A DNA stretch of 64,000 nucleotides from Ciona intestinalis (GCF_000224145.3 NC_020166.2:6268927-6332926), one strand, 5' to 3'. Counted from the first letter of the stretch, positions 36,923 to 49,100 are shown. The notes: generated from the sequence alone by a model not told the origin. Numbers and translations are program-made.

Positions 36923-38212
36923 GATTGACAGTCGATACCAAAGAACAATATGCAGCAGGAAATATGCTGTGAACAATAAATTACGTGGCGGTTCTGTTTC
37001 TAAATTAGTTATTTAATGACTGTTATTCAAATGCGGTTATTTAATTTGTTTGTTTGAACAAGTTTCATGCCACTACATGTGTGCTGTTTTATTCACGTTT
37101 AGTGAACGAACGTTTTATGGTATAGGCTATATATATATAATTTATTAAAGTCTTTTAGTTTAGTGGTTGAATCATAGGTCGTTAAGATAGGATCTGATTC
37201 TTCTGTAGAAATTGACTAGTTAGTGGACTTGAATCAAATAAATAAAGCCAGCTGTACATATGTTTTTTTTTACAGGGAGTGTTATCAAATTACTGCTCTT
37301 TTAATTTTATCGTATTTTATAACCATAGTGTAGTATAGTTAGTATAGTGTACGAATTTGATATTGGTGGTACCATGTATGAGTAGAAAGAAAAGAAAGCT
37401 AATGTTTTTACGATATTATGTAATACAGCTGCGAACCCGGTTTTACAATGTTACATTACGCGGCGGCGAATTTGTTCCCCTTTAAATGCAATACTAAAAA
37501 AAACATAGTCATGAGTTTGTTTCCACCGCCACCCTTTATTTCTTTCCACGCGTGCCCACCAGGCGTGCCACTGACCAGAAAGATGGCCATTAAATTTGTC
37601 TTTGCTTTTAATTGGCGTTGATTGAGTGCCCCGATCCCGCAAGAAAAACATTTAATCGTTGGTATTGATACATAAAAATACAATTTTTGCTTGTACTGGG
37701 ATTGAACCAAGTGTATTTAAAACCTGGTTCCTTCTTTGTTTTATCGGCTGGCTGTAAGGAGATATAGGGGGTTAGACACCCGAATGTTTATGAGCTGATT
37801 GCAGGTGAGCTGCAGTTGACTACGTGCGCTCGCGGGTACGTCTAAAGCTACGTCCTAGTCTATAGGTTATCTAGGGTCTTGGCTGTCAAGATATCACACG
37901 GTTCTGTACCCTCAGTTACAGTAACTGTATTTGTCTCTTTTATTTTTGTAGTCGTTCTTATCGTTTAGTTCGGCCACGTTGTTATTCTCATTATTCTCAT
38001 TGTTTCATTCCTCCAAGTTAAATGGCGATTACATAACAGTATATATAGCAGTCGGGAAATAGTTTGGGAGAAGAAGGAATTTCGGGTGTCAGAGGAATCG
38101 GCGTGAGAAATGGCGATAACGAGGTTACAATGATTAGGTAACAATTAGGAGCATCGGCGCTAACTCGGTTAACGGCGGGGTGTATCCGCCGCGTTGTGGG
38201 AAAGTTAGCACG

Positions 38213-38220
38213 TGACGTCA
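38213..38220. promoter_or_regulatory. Perfect CRE palindrome TGACGTCA
   Basis: A full CREB/ATF consensus octamer preceded by CACG, about 900 bases upstream of the fucosyltransferase coding start. The target gene, if any, is unknown. Confidence 0.3.
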
Positions 38221-38310
38221 AACATTTGGGTCTATATTGGGGACAAAAGAACTCGTGTGACGCAATAATACGACAGGCCGCAAAAAGGGGTGGTTTAAGC
38301 TGGATTCAAA

Positions 38311-38926
38311 CCAGACGCGGTTGACGGTAGCGGTGCGGATTTTGATCTCGCGGAAAGCGATGGGCATTCACACCACTCGGCGACACGGCTACACGGCGTG
38401 ACGGCGTGATTTTCTCGGTTGAAGCGGAAGACGGAAAAGTTAAATCTGATTTAAATAGTATCTGGGTGATTTATCGGGTGCAGACCTTTGTGTTCGTGTA
38501 GTATTTGGCTTGGTATGATTAGTTTTTGGTGGTTTTGGGTACTTTTGCTTACATATTAATTTTTTAATGATTATTAACGACAATCGCTCCAACCCAGTGG
38601 TCACTAATGGGTTGTTCAAATTATCAGCCATACATAAAAAAATCCCAAAAGAATAACCACCCACAAAGTAACATACATGGTTACTCGTAAGCTGGCACGA
38701 GGTGCTAAACCCGTGTGATAACAACTGTCGTTTTCCAGCCACGCCGGGATAAAGTAAGTTACATTCATTCATTCATTAAACACTGTAAACTTAACACAAT
38801 GTTTCTAGTAGTTTTGGGTACATTTGCTCACATATTAATTATTCCATGATTAATTACTGTAAACGAACATTTTACGACGCAGAGACACTCAGTCTGTCCA
38901 ACACATTGACCGTCAACCGCGTCTGG
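38311..38926. repeat. 616-bp segment with 18-bp perfect inverted ends
   Basis: CCAGACGCGGTTGACGGT at 38311-38328 returns as its exact reverse complement at 38909-38926. Inside are a CpG-rich tract (CTCGGCGACACGGCTACACG), an imperfect ~50-bp direct repeat, and a SINE. It looks like a non-autonomous DNA element that took a SINE. I see no transposase and no clear target-site duplication. Confidence 0.55.
38585..38777 (+). mobile_element. SINE 3' part with ATTC tail
   Basis: It begins at AACCCAGTGGTCACTAATGG and continues with GTAACATACATGGTTACTCG, TTTTCCAGCCACGCCGGGAT and (ATTC)n. The tRNA-like head is not present, so it is 5'-truncated. Confidence 0.75.
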
Positions 38927-39124
38927 CGTCTCAGATTTTTTTATCTGAGGCAGGCGGGGTAGAAAGAGACACCGTTGAATTTTTTGTTGCAATAATCAGT
39001 AAATATTTTCTTTTGGGACTATGTGTTTAGTTTAACCATCTCTGCCTCCCCTTCTGGCACCTCGGCTATGCCAAAAAACAGGTGGCCAGGTATATTATTC
39101 TATACTTTCCAGGTGGATTGTGTC

Positions 39125-40911
39125 ATGTCACCTAGTAAAACAAATCTAATTGAAAACTGTTTTCTCATTGTCATCACTTGCCTTGTATTTATCTTTTTTA
39201 TACTTTTTCGTATAATTGATGATTCTGAATTCACTCGATCATTATATCCCAGAAAAAATGCCTTACTTTCTCAGCAAAAGGGTCTTGTATCAACAGCAGT
39301 ATCTCCAACTGCAGCAAAGACGCAGGATTTGAGGTACACCCATTTTATATAAGGGATTTGTTCTGAAGACTATATTATTTTTTACATTAATATACAAATT
39401 CAGTTTATATAAGGGTGAGAATGAAGCCCCTTTGTTTGGAATTTTAATGCCACACGTTTATTTTAAAAAAATGAATCAGAGGGGAACATGGAGACTGGAG
39501 AGACATTTTAACATCAATATTTTTACTTGTCAACAGGTTTTCCCCAAATCCATGTTAACACTGAGTTAGAAAATCTGTCCACAGGGGTTTAACCATAAAA
39601 GTTGACCATTGACAGATTAACTTTTGGCCTGGCCGCTTTGATTTTTTTAGCCTTGGGTGTTTTATTTTAATGCGCTGTTTTATGCATGCTAATTGCTAAA
39701 CTATGTCATATTAAGTTCGTTGGCCAACATTTACCAAATATTTCAGCCCATCGTACATCCTGTTTTGGGTCGCACCATTTGGCTGGAGGACTCATAATAA
39801 GATAGATAAAGAATTATGTGGAGACTGCATCGTTACTTATAACCAAAATGATCTTGATCGAGCTGAAGCTGTAATACTTCATTTCACTGAAGCAAAAACG
39901 CAAAGCATTCCAAATAAAAGTCGACGGTAATAAAATATAGGTATAACAATAAAAACAGCTAAAAGTAAAAAAAGATTTTGTATGATACCGGTATTCATAA
40001 TTTTCTATGATATCAAATTTTCTTTTAATTTTTAAATTTACAGAAAACCAAATCAAATGTTTACTTTCTATTCAATGGAAAATCCATGGTCCGTGTCTGT
40101 GTATAGAGGCATATCTTTTAAAGTCTTTGACAATTACTTTAACTGGACTATGAGCTATCGACGTGACTCAAACATTTATTGCCCGTATTTGGTGTGGAAT
40201 GAAGAAGATGGTTTGTTCAATGGAGATACTTCAAAGCATTACTCTCAGCAGGTTGTTAAGGACATTCTGTCTAAAAAGCAAAGTAATGTTCTAGCATGGT
40301 GGTTGGTAAGCAACTGTGGTGCTACTCATGGTGGAAAAATCCGTAAAGTGTTAATTCGAGAAATGGAAAATGCTGGTTTGACTATAGATAAAAAAGGGGG
40401 CTGTTTTGGAAAGCGTTTCACCCAAAATGCCCCAGCTTTTGGTGTAAAATATAAATTTTATCTAGCATTTGAGAATGGAGTTCATTGTAGAGACTATATA
40501 ACTGAGAAATTATGGTCAACTTCTTTTGAGGGAGGGGTTGTTCCAGTTGTTTGGGGTTCAAAGCGAGAAGACATTGAAGCAATTGCACCAGTGGGTTCTT
40601 TTATTTTTTATGAAGATTATAATTCCTCTGCAGAGTTGGTAAAGTACCTTCAATATTTAAACACAAATGATACCGCATATGCTGAATACTTTAACTGGCG
40701 GTTAAAGCAACCCACCATTGAAGAATTTCCTTTGATTGAATATAAAGGTTACAGAAGGAATGCAGGTCTTTGTCAGATGTGTCGACTACTTCGACAGAAA
40801 AAACTTTACAACAATGTAAGTAATGTTGTTGCTTCACTTGAAGATTGGTGGAACTCTGATAATCCGGAATGTCTCAGTTCATCTGTTAAACCACATGACA
40901 AATTCAAATAG
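39125..40911 (+). CDS. Alpha-1,3/4-fucosyltransferase, GT10 family
   Basis: A Golgi type II membrane enzyme that moves fucose from GDP-fucose to N-acetylglucosamine-containing glycans. Exons 39125-39333, 39747-39926 and 40044-40911 join in frame to give 418 residues, typical for the family. Seen: short cytosolic N-terminus; signal anchor at about residues 10-32 (CFLIVITCLVFIFFILF); Ser/Thr stem; then the acceptor-side part (ILFWVAPFGWRTHN), the first GT10 motif FNWTMSYRRDSNI (about residue 161) and the donor-binding motif YKFYLAFENGVHCRDYITEK (about residue 264), ending PVVWG. An AG at 39109-39110 just upstream could be an acceptor for a 5'UTR intron. The ATG at 39125 is chosen because it gives the short N-terminus usual before a signal anchor. 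Which vertebrate FUT it matches cannot be told by eye. Confidence 0.93.
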
Positions 40912-41834
40912 CGTACAGCTTCGCCAATGCAGTAGGAACTATTTATTATTTAACATAAATTTTACAGTATACACTTACCTAAACAGCTGTATGCAATTTT
41001 TTTAAATACGGATACAAATATATTATAGAATTTCTGGTCTTTTCTAATTAACTTCGCCGACTGTAAGTACAGCAATTATTCTGAAAAAAATGGTTTAGCG
41101 CTGCTTACTGATTTTGCTTAAGTTGAATTACATATATAGGCGCTTATTTTCTTTTATTTTTACGCAGAGAAAAAATGAGTTGGCGTGGGTATTTTTTATT
41201 TTGTATTAATTTTGTTATTTATTCGCACAGCTGAATGGTACGCTGGTATTTTATTAAATGTTTTTCTATGTTAAATACTATTTTGTATGTTCCTGTATTT
41301 CATAGTAGCTATAATCAGGAGGTTTTTGAATTTTCGTTCACCAACAATTTTATACTCAGGCATGTGACTTTCCTATTTCATTATTTTTATCTTAAATGTT
41401 TATTTCCCACCAAGGCAAATTAAACAGTGAGAAGCCATACAACATGTGTAAATGAATATAACGGATAATGCCTATGGACAGATTTGGGCAAGTATGTACC
41501 AGATCTATCTTTTTTAGCAAACAGTGGGGGTTTCAGTTGTTTTTAATGCATCAAGTTTTGCATTTAATCTTAAACTGTTGGTCAAAACCGAGGCTTATTT
41601 TGTGTAAACGTTTTACATTGATCTGTAGTATCTTTTAGTGATGTTTTGCATGTCAACACATTTAAAAGTATATATATATATATACCAATATACCAAATAC
41701 TAATAATTATTGGTTAGTTTAAAACCTTTTTCACATGTACAATTTTTTAATGAATGTAGCTTACTTCATTCTTAACATGGGTGTTCTGTTTCATAAACCT
41801 CTTGTCTACGTTTCATACACCATCCCGGCCTGCT

Positions 41835-41950
41835 ACCATTAGTGAACGCTAGATTGAAGTAATTGCCATTAACTGTCTTTACAATGATAGCAGCGGTGGG
41901 CCTTGACCCCGTAACCTCCACTTGTGCCACAGCATCATGCTGCTTTAAAT
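41835..41950 (-). mobile_element. SINE head remnant, reverse orientation
   Basis: Read on the minus strand it gives the tRNA-like head and the GGGTCAAGGCCCACCGCTGC stretch equivalent to the B-box region of the SINE. It is diverged and tailless. Confidence 0.5.
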
Positions 41951-42239
41951 TATCTAATTGGTGTGAAATTATATTTACCTAAAAACGAACACATTTGCGG
42001 GTGTCACTTCTACTGCAAATGAAATTTTGTACTGTGCATATGTACCTATGTTTTCATTCTCATTACACTCAGATTCCTTGATTGAAGTAAAAATTACGTA
42101 GTAACTGTCTTTGACGCGCGTTTTTTAAAGTCGTAATAATACTGTCGAATAATTCTGTAACGGTATTTTCCTGGTTTTCATCAAATAGGGTCCTTAAAAT
42201 TTGTTTAAAAGTCTCGTCTGAGAAATAAAAGTCTCGTCT

Positions 42240-42276
42240 GAAAAAATGTCCCATCTTCCCCCACCCTACTATATAG
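42240..42276. mobile_element. MITE terminal fragment
   Basis: Just the right end, TGTCCCATCTTCCCCCACCC then TACTATATAG. The rest of the element is absent. Confidence 0.65.
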
Positions 42277-42509
42277 ATATTTTGCAACTCGACGCTGCGA
42301 CGTCCCATTACCCAATCAGAATACTACATTAATCAATGTCAACACTGCGGATACGACTTTATCTCATGGGAGACCATTCTCATGGAAACAAACCCCCCGT
42401 TGAACGAGGTTATTCATATCCCGTTCAGCCGCTGACAGGCCCAAATCGCTTCCATTTCATTGCATGACGTCACACTGCTATCACGTGATTCTGTCCGGTA
42501 TATAATTCA

Positions 42510-42557
42510 CTTTTTCTTAACACAATAACGAGACTTTTTCCTAACACAATAACGAGA
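42510..42557. repeat. 24-bp tandem duplication
   Basis: Two adjacent 24-bp units (42510-42533 and 42534-42557) beginning CTTTTTC and ending AACACAATAACGAGA differ by one base. Confidence 0.85.
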
Positions 42558-42583
42558 ACTACCTTTGTCTACTAGAGATATCC

Positions 42584-42805
42584 ACGAGCCGGAGTCGGAC
42601 TCCTGCAGGAGCCGGACTCTGGCCACTTTGGGCCGAACCGGAGCGGAGCCGAAGTCGGTTTTAAATATGCCTTCTTAAAAGAATTTATGCATATGCATAG
42701 ATATGCAGTAAATTTTGCCAAATTTCAAAAAAAATTCGGAACAGGAGCGGAGTCAAAAGTTTTGGAGTCGGATTGGAGCAGGAGTTCAAAATTTCTGACT
42801 CCTCT
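42584..42805. repeat. GGAGTCGG-rich imperfect palindrome
   Basis: Repeated GGAGCCGGAGTCGGACTCC-type units. A core at 42592-42619 (GAGTCGGACTCC, then TGCAGGAGCCGGACTC) is close to its own reverse complement, and related units recur at 42735-42802. It may be a small repeat unit of a non-autonomous element; the family was not identified. Confidence 0.5.
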
Positions 42806-43115
42806 ACTACCTAACGCCACTCCCGGCACCAAGACCTCGAGGTCAGTCTAGGTTCGTGGCGGACTCTTACGGGCCTTGCCCGGCCTTTAAGTAAGCTTTT
42901 GTCCGATACTGTATATCGTGTACTTGTATACCACCAGAAAAGGGAATAAAATATGGCAAGATATCATGAATTGTTTGGTCTCTGGTTATAAAAGCAATTA
43001 AGAATACATTAGATATAGCACTCCGCTGAAGCCTGTATATGAAGTCGGTTCAACACGGAGTCATTTAACCCAATCAGCAATCTTGTTTATTTAGTGGGTG
43101 GAGGCTATAGACATA

Positions 43116-43190
43116 TAGTAGGAAGGGGGAGATGGGACGCTTAAGCACATATTGTCCAATATTTTCTTTTTTACCATCATACCTTTATTA
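43116..43190. mobile_element. MITE left-end fragment
   Basis: TAGTAGGAAGGGGGAGATGG with the following ACGCTTAAGCACATATTGTC matches the left end and first interior block of the MITE, then similarity fades. Confidence 0.6.
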
Positions 43191-43647
43191 ATTGACAAAA
43201 CTTCAAAGAATACATTAAACCTCACAAGAAGTTGTTTAGCCATTGACATACTGCGTCATTATTAAGATTCGCAACAGGCGGTAAGATAAGGGAGTTAAAA
43301 ATCCTTGTCAATTTTTATTAATAAATGTTTTTATTAATGTTTTAAGTAAAGATCCCCGAAAAGTTGTATGCTTTAAAAATCAAATTTAAATATTTTCTGT
43401 CTTGCCCACTGCTATAAAGTAGTTTTCAACGTGTTACCCATACAGTGTAATGTTGTATATAGAATTGGGACTTTCATTGATGAATATTGTATCCTACGGA
43501 TGCATTTAAACTTTTATTAACAGAAAATATGTAATATCTATTAAAAAAGTTTATATTTTTCATAATATATTTCGTACAAGCCACTTATCATAATTTATTT
43601 TCAACTTCCTAGACTGAATTTCTAATATATATTTTTAAATAATCTTG

Positions 43648-43918
43648 AATGAATGTGAATGAATGTAACTTACTTTATCCTCGCGTGGCCGGAAAACGAC
43701 AGTCGATATAACACGGGTTTAACACCCCGTGCCAGCTTACGAGTTACCATGTATGTTACTTTGTGGGTAATTATTTTTTTTTTGGATCTTTTTATNNNNN
43801 NNNNNNNNNNNNNNNNNNNNNNNNNNNNNNNNNNNNNNNNNNNNNAACAGCGACGAGCTTGGACCAATTACCTAATGGTTACAGGCACGCGCTAACCACT
43901 ACGCCACGGCGCCGGACG
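43648..43918 (-). mobile_element. SINE, reverse orientation, interrupted by gap
   Basis: Reading the minus strand, the tRNA-like head (CCGTGGCGTAGTGGTTAGCG) starts at about 43910 and the body and ATTC tail end at 43648. A 50-base N gap (43796-43845) sits in the middle. The intact A-box-like head makes this one of the youngest-looking SINE copies here. Confidence 0.8.
43796..43845. other. Assembly gap (50 N)
   Basis: Unknown bases inside a SINE, next to a T run. Probably a repeat or homopolymer assembly failure. Confidence 0.99.
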
Positions 43919-44561
43919 TTATTATTAAGTGATTTCTGTTTTATAATGTTGAGCTGAGTTCTACCAGGAACCCCAACAAGAATAACTGTTGAGATAGGTG
44001 CCACGATGAACCTATACTTCACCCCCAACAGTTTCCTCTGGTTTGTCTTTGATCGAGCATGGTCGATCGTTGTAGTAAAAGGTTAATAATTAATTTTATG
44101 CTAATTATATTAATACGTGCTCACTTATTAAAACTTTGCTCTTTTGTTTTTTAAGGGATTTATGGAATATAAAAGGTGATGAACGACTCTTGTTTTCTGA
44201 GCTACCAACAGTACAACAGTATCTACTATCATAGTATAAAAATACTTCTTCATTTAACTATGCTACTATCAGTATTTATGCTTCTAGTATAGGAAAATAG
44301 CTGCGGAATAGGATACAATGTTGTGCTTTGTGATCGCCGGAAAAAAAACATGTCAACAACGACCTTCGGAATGTAGTTCCGTGGGTTTCGTTCGTTGCTG
44401 TGTTCTGCTTACATAAAATTGTTGTTTGTAACGAATATAAAACTTATAGAAGAAACATAGAAAACCGATTTAATTATAATTTAACCTTTAAAAGCGATAA
44501 TTTCAGGATTATACGGTCCTATTTAATTTCAATGATTTCATGATGTATTGTGAACGTTAAT

Positions 44562-45947
44562 ATGAATAGTATTCACGAAATCACTCCAACACTATACCTT
44601 TGCGGAGTAGCAGCTCTTCAGAACAAGGAATCAGTTCTTAATAAACGAATCGGGCTTATCGTTAACGCTACGATTGATTTGGGTAACCAATCTTGGAATG
44701 GAAAAATTGACATTGTAAGTATGTGTTGCAGTTTCACTTCCACTACATTATATAGCCCAGTGTAACAAGTCTCAAATGCCATATTGCCTCACGCTATGAT
44801 AAATAATTGACTTTCATTTAACATGCAATGCCATACCATTTTTGTTGTTTCGCATACGGACCAGTAAAATTTCCAAGGATCGGTGGGCCTTCAAAAATCA
44901 AAATCAACCCAAAATGTAATTTTGACAAAAACATGTGAATCAAAAGTACAGGATGGAAACTTTAATTTAATCAGGAATTAAACAATTGATTGCAATCATT
45001 TTGTTATCATACATTTTTACGTTGTTCCAACTACGGACGACACTGGTCACTGATCTAGAACAGGGGTTAAGAACGACTGGTATAGAAAATAATTCATAGA
45101 ATAATTAAATTATACCATGGGATGAAGTTGACAGTAATCAGATAAATCCTTTTTCTCAGTCAACCAGTTTTTCGCGCACATAACTATTACATATAGTGAT
45201 ATAGATATTGATATATATAAGTATTTGTTTGCTAGTCATTTGATATTTTCAGGTTAGAGTTCCAGTAAATGATGTGCCTACCGCTCAACTGTCACCCTAC
45301 TTTGATAAAGTTGCAGATCTATTGCACAAGAACTGTCAAAATGGTACCCGATGCCTGGTTCATTGTGTAGCTGGTGTGTCAAGGTCTGCTACTTTATGCA
45401 TTGTTTACTTAATGAAGTACCACAGGTAAGATGTTAAATACCTAAACATGCATGCCCAGGTATTGAAATTGAGGAAAATTTGAATTGAACAATAGTTTTT
45501 TGAACTGTCCAACATATTTATGTGTCAAAAAGTATTTTTTTTGCAGGTTTAATATCAGAATAGTTAAACACATGTAAAATACTAAATACAAAAATTTAAT
45601 TTTACTAAAGGCAATTCAGTTTAATCAATTTCAGGCCTATATTAAGATTGTTGAAAATGAAAATTGTGGTTTTATATACATAAAACAGGTGATTTAATTA
45701 TTTTCACATTTTTTTCTTGTTTTTTTATTCGAGAATGTCCTTAAGAGATGCTCACACACATGTCAAGAGTCGCAGGCCTTTCATTCGACCAAATGCTGGC
45801 TTTTGGAAACAATTGGTTGAATACGAGAAAAAAATTTATGGCCGCAACTCGGTCAAAATGGTTCAGTCTTCCATTGGCCTTATACCTGATGTCTATGTGG
45901 CAGAAACAAGAAATATGGTTCCATTTTTTGGGAGAAGTCGACGCTAA
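44562..45947 (+). CDS. Atypical dual-specificity phosphatase, DUSP14/18 type
   Basis: A small protein phosphatase without a rhodanese/CH2 domain. Exons 44562-44714, 45253-45425 and 45734-45947 join in frame to give 179 residues, the usual size of DUSP14/18/21. Seen: SIHEITPTLYLCGVAA at the N-terminus; the acid loop VRVPVNDVPTAQL; P-loop VHCVAGVSRSATLCIVYLMK with its Cys codon at 45364-45366; RRPFIRPNAGFWKQLVEYE; and the C-terminal block SVKMVQSSIGLIPDVYVAET, a signature of the DUSP14/18 group. The first ATG of the frame is used; no better start lies upstream. Its 3' end meets that of the glutamate receptor on the other strand. Confidence 0.94.
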
Positions 45948-46131
45948 GCATCTTTAAAATTTTTAATCAAGTTACATTGCTTTTTAAGTTGTGAGCTTTT
46001 ACTTTATACTGTGGGCTGTAGTTCTTCACTTTACAGTGTTTTTTTTAAATATCACTATTTTACATTTATATGCTTTCTTAGCTTTTGATCTGCACAAACA
46101 ATATAGATACAGTTTTTGTAATATACTGCGC

Positions 46132-46137
46132 TTTATT
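46132..46137 (-). terminator. Glutamate receptor poly(A) signal
   Basis: AATAAA on the minus strand only 31 bases past the receptor stop codon, three bases from the + strand signal of the facing gene. Confidence 0.5.
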
Positions 46138-46140
46138 CTT

Positions 46141-46146
46141 AATAAA
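46141..46146 (+). terminator. DUSP14-like poly(A) signal
   Basis: AATAAA about 195 bases past the phosphatase stop codon, facing the receptor's signal. Cleavage 10-30 bases downstream would fall at or inside the receptor's last codons. Confidence 0.5.
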
Positions 46147-46168
46147 TTGGTCAGAAACAATAACTTTT

Positions 46169-49100
46169 TCAAACAACTTCATTTCTGCGGTTAATGGAAA
46201 TGTTACTTGCCCCAGCAGATTCCGGAGGTTGTGGTTTCCCCATCATATAGCTGTGTCTGCCACGGTGGTTCGCAAAAAGCCACCTTCTTATTTCATATGT
46301 CTCTGGGCTTCTACTTTTGTTTTCAGAGACACATATATCTGCTGTGTTACTCATATGACAGCAATGATCAGTGCTTTCATTTTGCTTCATGTTCTGACAT
46401 GTGGTCACAGGTGAAGCACCAGGCAGAGACATTGAGCTGCTTTGAAAATCCGAAGACTCAGCAGTTAAATGATTGCACTGCTGACCACTTGGTGTTGATG
46501 GAGAGTGTATCATGCTTTCTAGATCACGTGAGGCAGTAAATGATGCAATGTTCATCTTGGTTGTAGCAGAATGACTTTGTTTGAGTGGAGTAATTTCTTC
46601 ATCATTCAGAACAGTTTCAATCATATCTGAGAAGCGATGAGTGTATGGCCCATTTAGCACACTTGATGTGAAATGAGGACATTTCACCTGAAAAATTTAC
46701 AACCGCAATCATTTTGTATTTCTAACTGCATTAAGTTGCCAATTGGAAGATATTAATAAGGTTTTGTGAAACTTTTTTAAACAAGTTTTCTTTAGAAATG
46801 CAGGCACTAAAGCAAATGAATATAATCATTTGTAACAGTAACAGTATTTCTTCTATAGCAACCTGGTCACACTTATGTTGTTCTACTTTCATAAGTCTGC
46901 AGCAGTGTACACATGAACAATATATTTCTTTCAATTGCAAGTCTGGTTGTTTCTTCTCATCTTCATCATCACTTAGATCATGGAAGAACGAAGATCTTGG
47001 TATCTTCTTGCTGCATGTGCAAACTGCAGAGAGACCAAGTCCTACTTCTGTTTTCCATTTGGTCTAAATGAAAAAAATGGAGTCTGTTTTTTATCCCACA
47101 TTTAAAACTAGTCAAAGCATCTGATAATATTACATGCACAACAGATAGATTGAAGACAAATGCAAAATCATGGTTGCGTAATGGACCAAAAGCAAGAATA
47201 CTGTTCATACCTTTTTAATTTTTGCATTCATTAGGGAGTGTGCTGCAAATTCTGCTATTGCTGTTGTTATAGCAACCGTTGCTCCAATTGCAAGAAATAT
47301 GAAGGCACCGCCCAAATTTGTCACATCCAATGATTCTGTATTTGATGTTCCGCCTTCCTAACAAAGTGGGATAGGAATGTGGTTAGAGTAGACTACTGCC
47401 CTGCAAAAGTACTGCATGTTCTCTATTTATAGCTGCCATAGCTTTGAATTGTCAGATTTGAACTTGCCACATTAAAGTAATGTAGCTACAAAGTAGTTAC
47501 AGGACTTAATATTTGAATTTTTACCGATGGGCAATTAACAGCTTTGTGGTTCCACCATTTCAACTTCAACTCATCCAACATTCCATTCTCCTGTAGCTTA
47601 AGAATCGAGACACTTAATTTGTCTCTTAATGATGATTCTAAAAGGTAATTTATTTTTATTCAGAAACATCATATACCAAAAAAGTAAAATGTTGTAAAAA
47701 AATACACAGTTTATTAGATCAGTATACTTCTGGTTGATTTATTTTCAACCTCATAAAGGTATTAGCATATGGATTGTTAAATGGATTAATATTGTTCGTA
47801 CCCATGGTTGCAATTCCATATCCGATTGTATCCAACAATCCACCAATTTGTGTTAAGTTGCAATTTTGAGCAGTCAAGTATTGCAGCGTTGTTGACTCCA
47901 TTAGATAAGCATAATCACCTTTGTATAATTTAGATAAGAAATTCATAGCAAAACAAGTACTTTTATATAATTTCATAGAATCTCAATAATTAAGGGCCAT
48001 CAAAGATGACAAAAAAGGAAGTTGAGGAATTGAAGATTAAAATCAGTGGAAATAGAAATAAATAAAAAAAGAATAGTCAAGCTTAAATTGATGTGGAAAC
48101 AGTTCATTAGGCAAAAAAGCATTTTTTTAGTAAAAATTATAGGTTAACAGTTTAACATAACTCCTAAGGTCTCTTGTATCAGGTTTTAGTTGTAGCTCGA
48201 CTTACCAGCAAGAACTCTGGCCATCCCTTCTTCATTGTTAAACACAAAATTTTCCTCATTTTGAATCAAATAATTCCACATCTTCTTGTAAGTCCTGATT
48301 TTTGAATTCTGAAAATTAAAGAATAGTAAAACAGATATCAGAAAATAGCGTGACAATCAAGAAAATTGAAATTGGGATAAAATGAGGTATTAAATTTATA
48401 CAGAAATATTTCCCTATTTGATGATATATACCTTAGAAAAGTTTCCCTTGATTTTTTAACTTTGGGTATGAAAATTAAATGATATCAGAAAAATAACTGT
48501 TCAATCATAAGTATTGTGAAAGTTAATTACTGCATTTGACTAAAATATTACAAAGAAGACATAGATATTACGCCATTTGGTAACCCACTTCAAAAAAGCT
48601 CCTCGTTGATCCTTCTCTCATCATCCCATACTTTATCTTCGTCTGTGAGGCGAGATCATCAGCGGATGAAATATCGTTCACCATCCGTGTAACAGTAAGA
48701 AAAGCAGCAAGGTTGGCTGTGTATGATGATATAATGATCAGAGTAAAGAACCACCATACTCCAGCTAATAACCTGGAATTGTAAAGTTTAAATCTATCAT
48801 CTGCGCAATGATTTCTGAAATTTCATAAGCTTTCGTTTAGGAATATATACTGTGAAGAAATAATTTATTTAATGCTTTTGGAAACCGAACAATACAATAA
48901 ACCAGATAATGTCACCCAGTGGTAACTAATGAATTGTATGAATTGTCACAAATATATATAAAAAATGCCTTAAATAGTATTTCAAATAGAGCAGCAATGT
49001 TATAACGACTATCATTGCTTTGCTATGGAAGGATAAATAAGTTTTATTCATAAGTGAATTAAATGTATTTGCATACTCCTTTGAAATTGCTTTCAGTAAA

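Larger units (their letters stand above)
33501..38310. other. CpG-rich intergenic region with dispersed repeats
   Basis: No supported gene. It holds a hairpin at 34383-34416, a possible diverged MITE at about 34960-35115, a SINE tail at 35960-36065, two MITEs and a fragment at 36177-36922, and a perfect CRE octamer TGACGTCA at 38213-38220. The 130-codon minus frame at 34734-35126 falls largely on the diverged repeat and I do not call it. Confidence 0.6.
40912..44561. other. Intergenic, fucosyltransferase to DUSP14-like
   Basis: No supported gene. Contents: the fucosyltransferase 3'UTR (no clear AATAAA); a TA run at about 41672; SINE remnants at 41835-41950 and 43648-43918; MITE fragments at 42240-42276 and 43116-43190; a 24-bp tandem duplication (42510-42557); a GGAGTCGG-rich near-palindrome (42584-42805); and a 50-base gap. 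Confidence 0.6.
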
